DNA of 64,000 nt from positions 1 through 64,000 of the forward strand of contig JAXEJQ010000007.1 in assembly GCA_034101475.1 (NCBI GenBank), in the 5' to 3' direction. Position 1 is the first letter of the stretch, and every line of letters starts with the position of its first letter. The translations under genes were made by a program, and so were the position numbers. The notes under the pieces are model-generated. The model made no database searches. It worked only from the letters and a program-made list of their open reading frames with translations, and was not told the DNA's origin. Positions 24,470 through 32,966 of the stretch are shown one piece after another. Origin of the DNA: Limivivens sp034101475 (lineage in GTDB: Bacteria; Bacillota; Clostridia; Lachnospirales; Lachnospiraceae).

Positions 24470-26236
24470 TCATTCGTTCGAAAATGAACGTGTCGGTACA
24501 CTGGGAATATCCAGATAAGGCAGAATATTCTCAAAAATATCGCGGATTACCGGCGCCGCAACGGTTCCGCCGTAATAAATGCCCTGGGGATTACGAATCA
24601 CACACAGTCCCAGAATCTGCGGATCTGCTGCAGGCGCAAACCCGATAAAAGAAGAAATATATTTATGGGCGCTTCTGGGCAGGGTTTCTGAGGTGGCTGT
24701 TTTTCCGCCGATCTGATAGCCCTCAATATAGGCGTTTTTCCCGGATCCGCCGTCCACGACCTGTTCCAGAATGTAGCGCATCTTTTCCGAAGTTTCTTCT
24801 GAAAGAATCCGCTCCCCTTCCGGATACTGACATACTTCCACCAGGGTCCCGTCCTTCTGGCGCACCTCCACGCCGAAATGAGGAGTTACCCGGATCCCGC
24901 CGTTGATAATGGAAGATACGGTAGCTGCCAGCTGCACCGGCGTGATCTGGAAGGACTGTCCGAAGGAAACCGTCGCCAGCTCCACCAGGCCCATATTTTC
25001 TTTTTTGTGCATGATTGTGGAGGCCTCACCCGGCAGATCAATGCCTGTTTTTTTCAGCAGGCCGAATTTCTGAAAATATTTATACATGTTATCCACGCCC
25101 AGGCGCAGCCCCACCTCAATAAAAACCGGATTGCAGGAATTCATGGCCCCCTGGACAAAGGTCTGGCTTCCATGACCCGCCACCTTGGCGCATCGGATTC
25201 TCCGATCCTCCACAATTTTGTATCCCGGGCAGGAAAAAGTATCCGTCAGGCTTACCACACCCTCCTCAAGACCTGCGGCTGCTGTAATAATTTTGAAGGT
25301 GGAGCCCGGCTCATAGGTATCGTTCAGACACTGGTTCCGCCACATCTGATTCAGCGCGTCCTGCTTTTCAGCATCCGTTAATCCGCTATCCGTCCCCTCC
25401 GGAAGCGTAAAGGGATCATTTAAATCAAATTCCGGCACATTCGCCATTGCCAGAATTTCCCCGTTTTTCGGGTTCATCAGAAGAATGGATACGGAATCTG
25501 CCTGTTTCTGCTCCATCACCCGGTATGCTGCCTGCTGAACATATTCCTGAATATTCCGGTCCAGACTGATGTACAGATCATACCCGTCCACAGGCTCCTG
25601 CCTGCTTTCTCCGGTATCTGCCAGCTCCACTCCCCGGGCATCCGTCATGGTCAGAATCTGACCGGGGTCCCCCTGAAGGACCTGGTCATACTGAACCTCC
25701 AGCCCTACAATCCCCTGATTATCGCTTCCGGTAAATCCCAGAACCTTGGATGCCAGCTCGCCAAACGGATAGTAACGCCGGAAATCCTCATCCACCTTAA
25801 TACCAGCCAGGTTATATTCCCGGATCCGGTCTCCGACTTCCTTCTCCACATTCGTCTGAATCCGTTCGATGGAACTGATTTTCTCCACTCTCCTGCGCAC
25901 CTTGTCCTCATCCATTCCAAGCTCTCTGGTCAGAACCTCGATGACCCGCTCCGGTTCCCGGATCTGACTGTGGATCACCGAGATGGTACAGACTGCTTTA
26001 TTATCTGCCAGCACCTGGCCCTTTGCATCCAGAATCCGCCCTCTGGCTGCCTTGATCTTTCGTTCCCGTTCATGGAGCTGCCGGGCCTTCTGACTGTAAT
26101 ATTCCGAATCATACAGCATCAGTTTGCCCAGCCTGCCGATCAGAAACACCAGCACTCCTGCGCATAGGGCAAAAACCAGAACAATTTTTTTCCTGTGAAA
26201 GGTATGGAGCCTCCCCCGGGTCTGCTTTTTTTCCAA
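24470..26236 (-). CDS. Class B penicillin-binding protein, SpoVD-like
   Basis: Membrane-anchored transpeptidase; 588 residues. One N-terminal span (about 18-38), a PBP dimerisation domain (60-210), then the transpeptidase domain with Ser312 in STFK, SCN at 366-368 and KTAT at 512-515 in place of the usual KTGT. There are no C-terminal PASTA domains, unlike Bacillus SpoVD. The start is TTG 26236; no better start exists before the membrane span. A hairpin overlapping its ribosome binding site separates it from the upstream PBP gene. Position and length fit SpoVD, the partner of SpoVE in spore cortex, but a vegetative role is possible. Confidence 0.85.
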   Translation of the reverse strand: MEKKQTRGRLHTFHRKKIVLVFALCAGVLVFLIGRLGKLMLYDSEYYSQKARQLHERERKIKAARGRILDAKGQVLADNKAVCTISVIHSQIREPERVIEVLTRELGMDEDKVRRRVEKISSIERIQTNVEKEVGDRIREYNLAGIKVDEDFRRYYPFGELASKVLGFTGSDNQGIVGLEVQYDQVLQGDPGQILTMTDARGVELADTGESRQEPVDGYDLYISLDRNIQEYVQQAAYRVMEQKQADSVSILLMNPKNGEILAMANVPEFDLNDPFTLPEGTDSGLTDAEKQDALNQMWRNQCLNDTYEPGSTFKIITAAAGLEEGVVSLTDTFSCPGYKIVEDRRIRCAKVAGHGSQTFVQGAMNSCNPVFIEVGLRLGVDNMYKYFQKFGLLKKTGIDLPGEASTIMHKKENMGLVELATVSFGQSFQITPVQLAATVSSIINGGIRVTPHFGVEVRQKDGTLVEVCQYPEGERILSEETSEKMRYILEQVVDGGSGKNAYIEGYQIGGKTATSETLPRSAHKYISSFIGFAPAADPQILGLCVIRNPQGIYYGGTVAAPVIRDIFENILPYLDIPSVPTRSFSNE

Positions 26237-26242
26237 TCAAAA

Positions 26243-26289
26243 ACCCTCGCAAAAGCTTTGCTATAATATATCACCGCTTTTACGAGGGT
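26243..26289 (-). terminator. Hairpin between the two PBP genes
   Basis: Arms ACCCTCGTAAAAGC and GCTTTTGCGAGGGT form 14 pairs with one mismatch around a 19-base AT-rich loop. TTTTTGATT follows on the minus strand. It resembles a terminator or attenuator, and its 3' arm contains the GAGGG that would serve as ribosome binding site for the downstream TTG start. Confidence 0.6.
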
Positions 26290-26314
26290 ATTCCTGACAC
26301 CAGGTAAATTCTCT

Positions 26315-28453
26315 TTATTCGGAAAAAATCTCCTCCGCTGTCACATAGTCGTCAGAGGGAAGCTGTCCGTCATCATCCGTAGCCTCCAGAGGCACCGGAA
26401 TATTGGGATTGGGCGCCACCGGATTCTCCGGATCCCCCAGGTTATTGGGATCCTTTTCTTCCGTCTCTTCCTCAACAGGTGTACCGTCCGGATTGGTCTC
26501 CGGTGCCTCTGTCTCGATGATTCTGCCGCCCCGGGCCTCCTCCCAGGTCAGACCCAGATTATAAAGCTGCTCCTCCGTAATCTCCTCAGTCTGCGGGATA
26601 TTCAGATAAGGAAGCACTTCCATCATAATCTTTCTGGCAAGGATCATACTGTAGCCTCCGGAAGCCTGATCCTCCACATTCGGCTCATCAATTACCACGT
26701 ATACGACGATCTGGGGATCATCAATGGGCGCGGCACCGATAAAGGATACCAGATATTTTCCGTTTCCACGGGGATACTTCTCAGCCGTTCCCGTCTTTCC
26801 TCCCACACGGTACCCCGGAACCTGGGCCTTGGTTCCTGTTCCGTTTAAAACACCCTGTTCCAGGTATTCCCGCAAAAGGGAGGAAGTTCTGGAAGAAATG
26901 GGCTGTCTTAAGAGCACCGGATCGATATTTTTCACCACGCCGCCTTCTGAATTCCGGATCTGGCGCACCACATGGGGTCGGTAATAATAACCGCCGTTTA
27001 TCACTGCAGAGAAAGCCGCCGCCTCCTGTACCATGGTGCAGGTAAGACTCTGGCCAAAGGAGCTGGTAGCCAGCTCTACTTCATGCATTTTATTCTGCGA
27101 ATAGACCGTTCCCGTACTTTCATTGGGCAGATCAATTCCGGTTCTGCTGCCAAAATAAAACAGGTCCTGATATTTGCAGAAATTTTCAATACCCATCTTA
27201 AAGGCAATCTGCATCAGCGCATCATTGCAGGAATTCTTGATGGCGTCACTGATGGTCTCTGTGCCATGCCCATAGACATTGTCACAGTTGATCTGAGTAT
27301 CTGTAACAAACTCTCCGCCGTCACAGACAAAGGTCTCGTCCCCCTCCAGGGCTCCGCACTCGAGAGCCGCCGAAACAGTCACCGGCTTAAAAACAGAACC
27401 CGGTTCGTAATCCTCAGATACACAGAAATTGGACCACATATCGTTCAGGACAGCGGAAATCTCCTCCTCCGACATGTTTTCAAGCTCCTTCTCTGTATAA
27501 AGACCGCTGAGATCCTGGGGATGGTTCAGATCGAAGCCATGATTGGTAGCCATGGCCAGAATCTCCCCGTTGTTGGGGTTCATCACGATCACGCCGGTAT
27601 TTTTGCTTCCCTTTCCGCCTGTTTCTTCGCTGTGTGGACCGTTTCCGTATTCTTCATCAAACTCCGCAATGTATTTCTCCACAATCTGCTGAATATTCAC
27701 ATCCAGGGTCATCACCACGGTATTGCCGTGCTTGGGTTCAATGACCGTCCGCTCCAGCTCCGAATCCGTGTTCAGATAGCCATACTCCCGTCCATTGGTG
27801 CCGTTCAGAATATCATCGTAATAGGCCTCCACCCCGCAGGCGCCCTGATTCTGGCTGTTGGAAAAGCCAATGACATTGCTGGCCAGCGTATCCATCAGAT
27901 ATTCTCTCTGATAACTCTCCTCAAACCAGATTCCCTTTACCCGGCTCTTTTCCTTAACCTGCTCTGCGGACAGCCCCTCCACACTGGTGTCCGTGTAATC
28001 CTCCAGAGCTTCCTTTTCCTCCTCGGTCACCTGTTTGCGCAGGATCTTATATCGGCTGTCCTTCGTCTCCTCGGAAGTAATCAGATTCCGCGCCGTGGCT
28101 TCTTCAACCCCCATGACGGAAACCAGTGCCCGGATCGTGGGCTCGATATATTCTTCCTTGGAATTCACCTGATAGCAGTCCAGAATCAGATTATATACCT
28201 TTTCGCTTCTGGCAAGTACATTTCCGTTCCGGTCCTGAATCTCTCCCCTCCGGTAAGGAATGGTCTGGCTGTCATACTGCTTCTGAGATAAAACCTTGCG
28301 GGTATAGGTATCTCCGCTTTTCATATTGATATACGCAATCCGGATATTTAATCCCACAAGAACCAATAAAACAAATGCAAATATAGCCATAAGCTTTACT
28401 TGCATTTTTTTTGTAAATTTCTGTTTTCTTTTTCGTTTTCTCAATCTGTCCAC
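26315..28453 (-). CDS. Class B penicillin-binding protein, PBP2B/FtsI-like
   Basis: Septal transpeptidase; 712 residues. A basic N terminus (RKRKRKQKFTKK) precedes one membrane span (20-40). A dimerisation domain follows, then the transpeptidase motifs SVFK at 353-356, SCN at 408-410 and KTGT at 553-556. About 90 residues of acidic, Pro/Glu/Asp-rich tail end the protein; PASTA domains are absent. The start is GTG 28453 with only a weak ACAGGT site. Location right after ftsL supports the division-specific role (pbpB/ftsI). Confidence 0.9.
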   Translation of the reverse strand: MDRLRKRKRKQKFTKKMQVKLMAIFAFVLLVLVGLNIRIAYINMKSGDTYTRKVLSQKQYDSQTIPYRRGEIQDRNGNVLARSEKVYNLILDCYQVNSKEEYIEPTIRALVSVMGVEEATARNLITSEETKDSRYKILRKQVTEEEKEALEDYTDTSVEGLSAEQVKEKSRVKGIWFEESYQREYLMDTLASNVIGFSNSQNQGACGVEAYYDDILNGTNGREYGYLNTDSELERTVIEPKHGNTVVMTLDVNIQQIVEKYIAEFDEEYGNGPHSEETGGKGSKNTGVIVMNPNNGEILAMATNHGFDLNHPQDLSGLYTEKELENMSEEEISAVLNDMWSNFCVSEDYEPGSVFKPVTVSAALECGALEGDETFVCDGGEFVTDTQINCDNVYGHGTETISDAIKNSCNDALMQIAFKMGIENFCKYQDLFYFGSRTGIDLPNESTGTVYSQNKMHEVELATSSFGQSLTCTMVQEAAAFSAVINGGYYYRPHVVRQIRNSEGGVVKNIDPVLLRQPISSRTSSLLREYLEQGVLNGTGTKAQVPGYRVGGKTGTAEKYPRGNGKYLVSFIGAAPIDDPQIVVYVVIDEPNVEDQASGGYSMILARKIMMEVLPYLNIPQTEEITEEQLYNLGLTWEEARGGRIIETEAPETNPDGTPVEEETEEKDPNNLGDPENPVAPNPNIPVPLEATDDDGQLPSDDYVTAEEIFSE

Positions 28454-28484
28454 CTGTCTGATCGGAATCCGTCACCGGAATCCT

Positions 28485-28979
28485 CTATTCCTCCGGAACG
28501 TCTTCATACTGTCTGACAAAATCGCCTTCCTGGTCATGATAGGTCACTACCTGCCCTGCCGAAGCATAAACCATTCCCAGCTTGTTAATGGCCACATTGC
28601 GCACATATTCCAGATCAACGGAAGAGATGGTCCGCGCATAGTCTTCATCATTGGCAAGCTTTAAACTGCTGTACTGACTTTCCAAAGCCGTGATCTCATT
28701 CCGGTAATTGGTGCTCTGGGCATGAAGTTTCAGGTAATTTACAGATACAAACAGAGAGGCTACTGCTGCCACTGTTAAAAAGGCCACATAACCGATATTC
28801 ATCTGAAGCGCCCGTTCTCTGTTTTTGCGTGTCGCTGCGGCAGTGCGCTTTTTCGGCCGCGTCTGTCTTGCCGGCTGCTCCCGGGGGACAGCCTGGGTAT
28901 ATTGTACCCTGCGAACGGTGTTTCCGTCAATATATGTTTTTGTCTGGAAGGAATTTCCCCTCTGCTGTGTTCTGCTCAT
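28485..28979 (-). CDS. ftsL: FtsL-like cell division protein
   Basis: Small bitopic divisome protein of 164 residues. A long basic cytoplasmic N terminus (RPKKRTAAATRKNRER) is followed by a membrane span (about 63-82, GYVAFLTVAAVASLFVSV) and an extracellular coiled coil (NEITALESQYSSLKLANDEDY). The sequence is poorly conserved, so the call rests on architecture and on the rsmH-ftsL-pbpB gene order. ATG 28979 has GGAGGT six bases upstream. It starts 20 bases after rsmH. Confidence 0.85.
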   Translation of the reverse strand: MSRTQQRGNSFQTKTYIDGNTVRRVQYTQAVPREQPARQTRPKKRTAAATRKNRERALQMNIGYVAFLTVAAVASLFVSVNYLKLHAQSTNYRNEITALESQYSSLKLANDEDYARTISSVDLEYVRNVAINKLGMVYASAGQVVTYHDQEGDFVRQYEDVPEE

Positions 28980-28998
28980 TTTCTGACCTCCAACCGGT

Positions 28999-29937
28999 CT
29001 ACATTCTCCGCTCAAACACCCGCAGCTTTGAACTCTTTGACCGCTTATTTTCCTCCAGTTCCATATCTCCCGGAACAATCGGTTTTCTTGTTATCACAAC
29101 GCCTTTGGACTTCTTCCCGCATACGCAGACGGGAAAATCCTTGGGACAGGTGCAGGGATTTTCCTGCTCTCTGAAAATATTCTTCACGATCCGATCCTCC
29201 AGGGAATGGAAGGTGATCACACAGATCCTGCCGTGATCGTTCAGAAGTTCTATCATCTCTGCCAGAGAATTCTGCAGCACATCCAGCTCTCTGTTCAGCT
29301 CAATTCGTATTGCCTGGAAGGTTTTTTTGGCCGGGTGTCCTCCTACCGCACGTACTTTCATAGGTATCGCCGCTTTTATAACATCAATTAACTCCCCAGT
29401 TGTTTCGATGGTTTTCTCTTTTCTTGCACTTACAATATGTTTGGCAATATTTTTTGCAAACTTTTCCTCTCCGTAGTCACGGATCACCCGGTACAGCTCC
29501 ATTTCACTGTACCCGTTTACAATATCCTTTGCCGTCATGGTCTGCCGCTGATCCATACGCATGTCCAGCGGTGCATCCTCCCGGTAAGTGAAGCCGCGGT
29601 CTGCCGTATCCAGTTGGTAGGAGGATACTCCCAGGTCCAAAATAATACCGTCCACTGATGTAATGTTTCTATTGTCGAGTTCCTTTTTCATATCGCAGTA
29701 ATTTGCGCGTATGATTGTGACTTTATCTTTAAACTCCCCTAAGCGCGTCCCGGCTGCCTCAATCGCTGCAGCATCCTGGTCAATCCCGATCAGCCTTCCT
29801 TTGTCAGACAAGTGTCTGCATATCTCATAGGAATGCCCGCCGCCACCCAAAGTGCCATCCACGTAGATTCCATCCGGCCGGATGTTCAGGGCTTCGATGC
29901 TTTCCTCCAGAAGTACGGATTTATGTTTAAATTCCAT
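28999..29937 (-). CDS. rsmH: 16S rRNA m4C1402 methyltransferase RsmH (MraW)
   Basis: Methylates N4 of C1402 in 16S rRNA using S-adenosylmethionine. It has 312 residues. The SAM site begins DGTLGGGGHS (residues 27-36). LDLGVSSYQLD and the catalytic-region motif GGHPAKKTFQAIRIELN follow, then FHSLEDRIVK near 240. ATG 29937 has GGGAGG five bases upstream. It lies 16 bases after mraZ, the conserved first pair of the dcw cluster. Confidence 0.96.
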   Translation of the reverse strand: MEFKHKSVLLEESIEALNIRPDGIYVDGTLGGGGHSYEICRHLSDKGRLIGIDQDAAAIEAAGTRLGEFKDKVTIIRANYCDMKKELDNRNITSVDGIILDLGVSSYQLDTADRGFTYREDAPLDMRMDQRQTMTAKDIVNGYSEMELYRVIRDYGEEKFAKNIAKHIVSARKEKTIETTGELIDVIKAAIPMKVRAVGGHPAKKTFQAIRIELNRELDVLQNSLAEMIELLNDHGRICVITFHSLEDRIVKNIFREQENPCTCPKDFPVCVCGKKSKGVVITRKPIVPGDMELEENKRSKSSKLRVFERRM

Positions 29938-29952
29938 ATTGTCCTCCCCTGA

Positions 29953-30384
29953 CTATATGCTTAAGCCTAAATCCGACATCTGCTCCGCAATCTCGTCCAT
30001 ATCATCGCAGGAACTGTTCTCGATCCACTTTTCCTTACTCCAGATCTCGATACGGTTCATCATGCCGGTAAGTACCACGTCTTTATCCAGACCAGCAAAC
30101 TCCCTTAACGTCTGCGGTAAGAGAATTCTCCCCTGCTTGTCCAGCTCGCATGGCGTCGCACCTGCTACAAAGAAACGCGTAAACTGACGCGCGCTCTTGT
30201 TTGTAAGCGGTAAGCTCTGTAATTTTTCTTCGAACTTCTGCCACTCATTTACAGGGAACACAAATAAGCATCCGTCAAGCCCTCTGGTGATGATAAATTC
30301 TTCACCTAATTCTTCCCGGAAACGGGATGGGATGATCAGTCTGCCCTTGGTATCAACCGTATGATTGTATTCTCCCATAAACAT
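29953..30384 (-). CDS. mraZ: MraZ, transcriptional regulator of the dcw cluster
   Basis: DNA-binding protein with two SpoVT/AbrB-like domains that controls its own operon. Its 143 residues are the typical length. Both DXXXR motifs are visible: DTKGRLIIPSRFRE near residue 12 and DKQGRILLPQTLRE near 82. I chose ATG 30384 (MFMGEYNHTVD) with AAGGTG upstream; the frame open to 30522 encodes a non-conserved leader. Four 10-base direct repeats that look like its own operator lie between the promoter and this start. Confidence 0.95.
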   Translation of the reverse strand: MFMGEYNHTVDTKGRLIIPSRFREELGEEFIITRGLDGCLFVFPVNEWQKFEEKLQSLPLTNKSARQFTRFFVAGATPCELDKQGRILLPQTLREFAGLDKDVVLTGMMNRIEIWSKEKWIENSSCDDMDEIAEQMSDLGLSI

Positions 30385-30505
30385 CTGGCACACCTTCTTT
30401 CCGAAAGAAAACGGAAAACAGCTCCCCCGCTTTCTCTTGGTAACGCCCGCAGGCATGGGTGTCATTCGATTCAAACACGAATCTGGAGTCAGGTCTGGGA
30501 TTTTC

Positions 30506-30545
30506 CCTCCCTTTTCAACCACTTTTCTCCACTTCTCACCACTTA
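30506..30545 (-). promoter_or_regulatory. Predicted MraZ operator, four 10-bp direct repeats
   Basis: On the minus strand AAGTGG recurs at 30545, 30535 and 30525 with exactly 10-base period, followed by AAAGGG at 30515. Known MraZ boxes are tandem TGGG/AAAGTGG-type repeats with this helical spacing. The array lies just downstream of the predicted transcription start, a repressing position. Confidence 0.75.
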
Positions 30546-30553
30546 TGGGTTAA

Positions 30554-30582
30554 TAATAGCTCATTTCAGTGGAAAGTGCAAG
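30554..30582 (-). promoter_or_regulatory. Promoter of the mraZ/dcw operon
   Basis: On the minus strand: -10 TATTAT (30559-30554) with a weak -35 TTGCAC (30582-30577) at 17-base spacing. The predicted start near 30547 abuts the first MraZ repeat. Confidence 0.6.
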
Positions 30583-30613
30583 GATTATTTCAAAATAAAA
30601 GGGCAAAAAAAAT

Positions 30614-30636
30614 CCCCTTCACCTCCGGTGAAGGGG
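30614..30636 (-). terminator. Strong terminator after the Spo0E-like gene
   Basis: A perfect 10-bp stem (CCCCTTCACC with GGTGAAGGGG) and a 3-base loop, followed by ATTTTTTTT on the minus strand. It isolates the lgt/Spo0E-like unit from the dcw promoter. Confidence 0.93.
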
Positions 30637-30646
30637 TCAGCCCTTT

Positions 30647-30799
30647 TTATCTGCTGCAAATATCCAGATACTGTTCGATCAGCTGATCAACCACCAGGCT
30701 CTGCTGGTAGGTATCATGCATCAGTCCGTTCTCTGCCAATGTATCCAGTTTCTTGCGTTCTTCTTCGATTCTTGCCTTTAATGCTTCTTTCTGATTCAT
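30647..30799 (-). CDS. Spo0E-like small aspartyl phosphatase, 50 aa
   Basis: A 50-residue protein from ATG 30799 (AAGGTG five bases upstream) to TAA 30647. The sequence has the two-helix Spo0E pattern: IEEERKKLDTLAENGL, then QQSLVVDQLIEQYLD. The usual SQELD signature reads QSLVVD, so the match is partial. Spo0E proteins dephosphorylate Spo0A~P and delay sporulation. It lies 33 bases downstream of lgt and ends at a strong terminator. It could instead be an unrelated small helical protein, but length, pattern and ribosome binding site agree. Confidence 0.62.
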   Translation of the reverse strand: MNQKEALKARIEEERKKLDTLAENGLMHDTYQQSLVVDQLIEQYLDICSR

Positions 30800-30831
30800 C
30801 TTCACACCTTTTCCCTTCCGTGTCTGTGACT

Positions 30832-31701
30832 TTACGGCTCCATAACGGAGTCCCTGTTCTTTTTCCTCAAAACCATGTAAATCACAGCAGCTGCTGCTGC
30901 CATAACTCCGGCCAGTACCTGTGATACCGGCCAGCCGATTACCGGAAGCAGAAGCTGGTCCGTGCGCAGTCCTTCAATCCAGAGTCTTCCAAGCCCATAG
31001 CCTCCAAGGTAAATCATAAAAACCTGTCCATTGAATTTTTTTCTCTTTGTTACCAGAAGCATCAGGATCAAAACGCCCAGATTCCACAGGGATTCATAGA
31101 GAAATGTGGGATGGACCTGAATAAATTCAATCCCGTCTGCCGTCACCAGATGTTCCAGAATATCCGGTGTCAGATCGGACATCCGTACGGCGTTCAGCGG
31201 AATCTGCATGGCCAGCAGACTGTCCGTATAGCCGCCGAAAGCTTCCCGGTTGAAAAAGTTTCCCCATCGTCCCAGGATCTGTCCCAGGATGATTCCCACA
31301 CAGACAATATCCCCCAGCAGTCCCATGGATATCTTTTTTCTTCTGCTGTATACCGCCATGATCACCAGCGCCGTGAGGACGCCTCCGTAAATGGCCAGGC
31401 CCCCCTCCCGGATATTAAAAATATCCAGAAGATTGTCCCGGTACTCCTCCCAGGAAAAGATCACATAGTACAGTCTGGCCCCGATTACCGAAAGGATAAT
31501 CCCCACAATCGCCAGATTGAAAAAAGAATCCTCATCCAGTCCTGCCTTTTTCGCCAGTCTGGTACAGATCATAATGCCGGCCAGCATAGCCGCCGCAATG
31601 ATGATCCCGTAGTAGGCAATGGAAATCCCGAAAATCTCCACATTTTTCCCTACATGTTCCAGAACAATCCCCAAATGCGGAAAACGGATCTGATCGTACA
31701 T
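30832..31701 (-). CDS. lgt: Phosphatidylglycerol-prolipoprotein diacylglyceryl transferase
   Basis: Integral membrane enzyme that attaches diacylglycerol to the lipobox Cys of prolipoproteins. It has 289 residues and about seven membrane segments. The Lgt signature GRWGNFFNREAFG is near residue 140, an early conserved Tyr region is SIAYYGIIIAAA, and HPTFLYES comes later. ATG 31701. It is 10 bases after ychF, so co-transcribed, and is followed by the Spo0E-like gene. Confidence 0.96.
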   Translation of the reverse strand: MYDQIRFPHLGIVLEHVGKNVEIFGISIAYYGIIIAAAMLAGIMICTRLAKKAGLDEDSFFNLAIVGIILSVIGARLYYVIFSWEEYRDNLLDIFNIREGGLAIYGGVLTALVIMAVYSRRKKISMGLLGDIVCVGIILGQILGRWGNFFNREAFGGYTDSLLAMQIPLNAVRMSDLTPDILEHLVTADGIEFIQVHPTFLYESLWNLGVLILMLLVTKRKKFNGQVFMIYLGGYGLGRLWIEGLRTDQLLLPVIGWPVSQVLAGVMAAAAAVIYMVLRKKNRDSVMEP

Positions 31702-31710
31702 GCTGTCTCC

Positions 31711-32808
31711 TTATACGTTAAACCGGAACAGGATCACATCGCCGTCCTGCACCACATACTCTTTGCCTTCCAGTCTCACAAGGCCTTTTTCTTTTGCTGA
31801 CGCATAGGTTCTGCAGTCTAAAAGTTCCTGATAATTAATGACCTCGGCCCGGATAAATCCCCGTTCAAAATCGGAATGAATCTTCCCGGCCGCCTGAGGA
31901 GCTTTCGTGCCTTTCTTAATGGTCCATGCCCTTGTCTCGGTCTCGCCTGCTGTCAGGTAACTGATCAGCCCCAGAAGCGAATAGCTTGCTTTAATCAGTT
32001 TCTCCAGACCGGACTCTTTTAATCCCAGATCTTCCAGGAACATGGCTTTTTCATCCTCATCCAGCTCGGCAATCTCCTGCTCGATCTGCGCGCAGATCAC
32101 AAACACCTCGCTGCCTGTCTTCTCTGCTTCCTCCCGTACTTCTTTTACGAAGGCATTGGATGCTCCGTCATCTGCCAGATCCTCTTCTTTTACATTCGCC
32201 GCAAAAATCACAGGCTTTGCAGTCAGCAGATTATACTCCGGAATCCACGCCAGCTCGTCTTCATCTTCTGTCTTGAAAGTAATCGCCAGATTTCCTCCTT
32301 CCAGGTGCTCTTTCAGACGTTTTAACAGTTCCAGCTCTTTGGCCAATGCTTTGTCGTTCCTGGCTCCCCTTGTGGTCTTGGCAATCCGGCGCTCCAGAAT
32401 CTCGATATCAGAGAAAATCAGCTCCAGATTGATCGTCTCGATATCACGCACCGGATCAACACTTCCGTCCACATGGATCACATTACTGTCCTCAAAGCAT
32501 CTTACTACATGAACAATGGCATCCACTTCCCGAATATTTGCCAGGAACTGGTTTCCCAGACCCTCGCCCTTGGATGCTCCCTTTACCAGACCGGCAATGT
32601 CCACAAATTCGATCACAGCCGGCGTCACTTTTGCGGAATTGTACAGATCCGCCAGCAGGGCCAGACGGTGATCCGGCACTGCCACAACCCCGACATTGGG
32701 ATCAATGGTGCAGAACGGATAGTTGGCTGACTCCGCACCCGCCTTCGTCAGAGAATTAAACAGGGTGCTCTTTCCTACATTTGGTAAACCTACAATGCCT
32801 AACTTCAT
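31711..32808 (-). CDS. ychF: Obg-family ATPase YchF
   Basis: Translation-associated P-loop ATPase/GTPase linked to ribosome binding and stress responses. It has 365 residues. G1 GLPNVGKST is at 7-15, G3 is DIAGLVKGASKGEGLGN near 70, and the G4 position reads NVKEED instead of NKxD, the feature that gives YchF its ATP preference. A coiled-coil insertion (about 125-200) and a C-terminal TGS domain follow. ATG 32808. The 158-base region upstream separates it from thiN. Confidence 0.97.
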   Translation of the reverse strand: MKLGIVGLPNVGKSTLFNSLTKAGAESANYPFCTIDPNVGVVAVPDHRLALLADLYNSAKVTPAVIEFVDIAGLVKGASKGEGLGNQFLANIREVDAIVHVVRCFEDSNVIHVDGSVDPVRDIETINLELIFSDIEILERRIAKTTRGARNDKALAKELELLKRLKEHLEGGNLAITFKTEDEDELAWIPEYNLLTAKPVIFAANVKEEDLADDGASNAFVKEVREEAEKTGSEVFVICAQIEQEIAELDEDEKAMFLEDLGLKESGLEKLIKASYSLLGLISYLTAGETETRAWTIKKGTKAPQAAGKIHSDFERGFIRAEVINYQELLDCRTYASAKEKGLVRLEGKEYVVQDGDVILFRFNV

Positions 32809-32966
32809 CTATTTGTCTTCCTTTCAGGTTTTTCTTTTGTTCCCTTTTTCTTTTGTTTTCCTTTCAATACAGACAGATTATCACAGAAACCGACATAAAG
32901 CAAGAATTTCTCCAAACAACTCTTCGACAGTTTTCGTCATTTTCAATCGATTTTTGTCAAAAAAAG

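Noticed and set aside
26972..28291. 439-residue open frame on the plus strand
   Set aside because: Antisense to the PBP2B-like gene; low-complexity composition, no start signal, no known domain.
30506..30545. CRISPR-like interpretation of the 10-base repeats
   Set aside because: The units are too short, contiguous and without spacers; they fit an MraZ operator.
32923..32929. Perfect 0A-box word TGTCGAA upstream of ychF
   Set aside because: A 7-base word is expected about eight times by chance in 64 kb on both strands. There is no second box and no sporulation gene here, unlike at spoIIGA.
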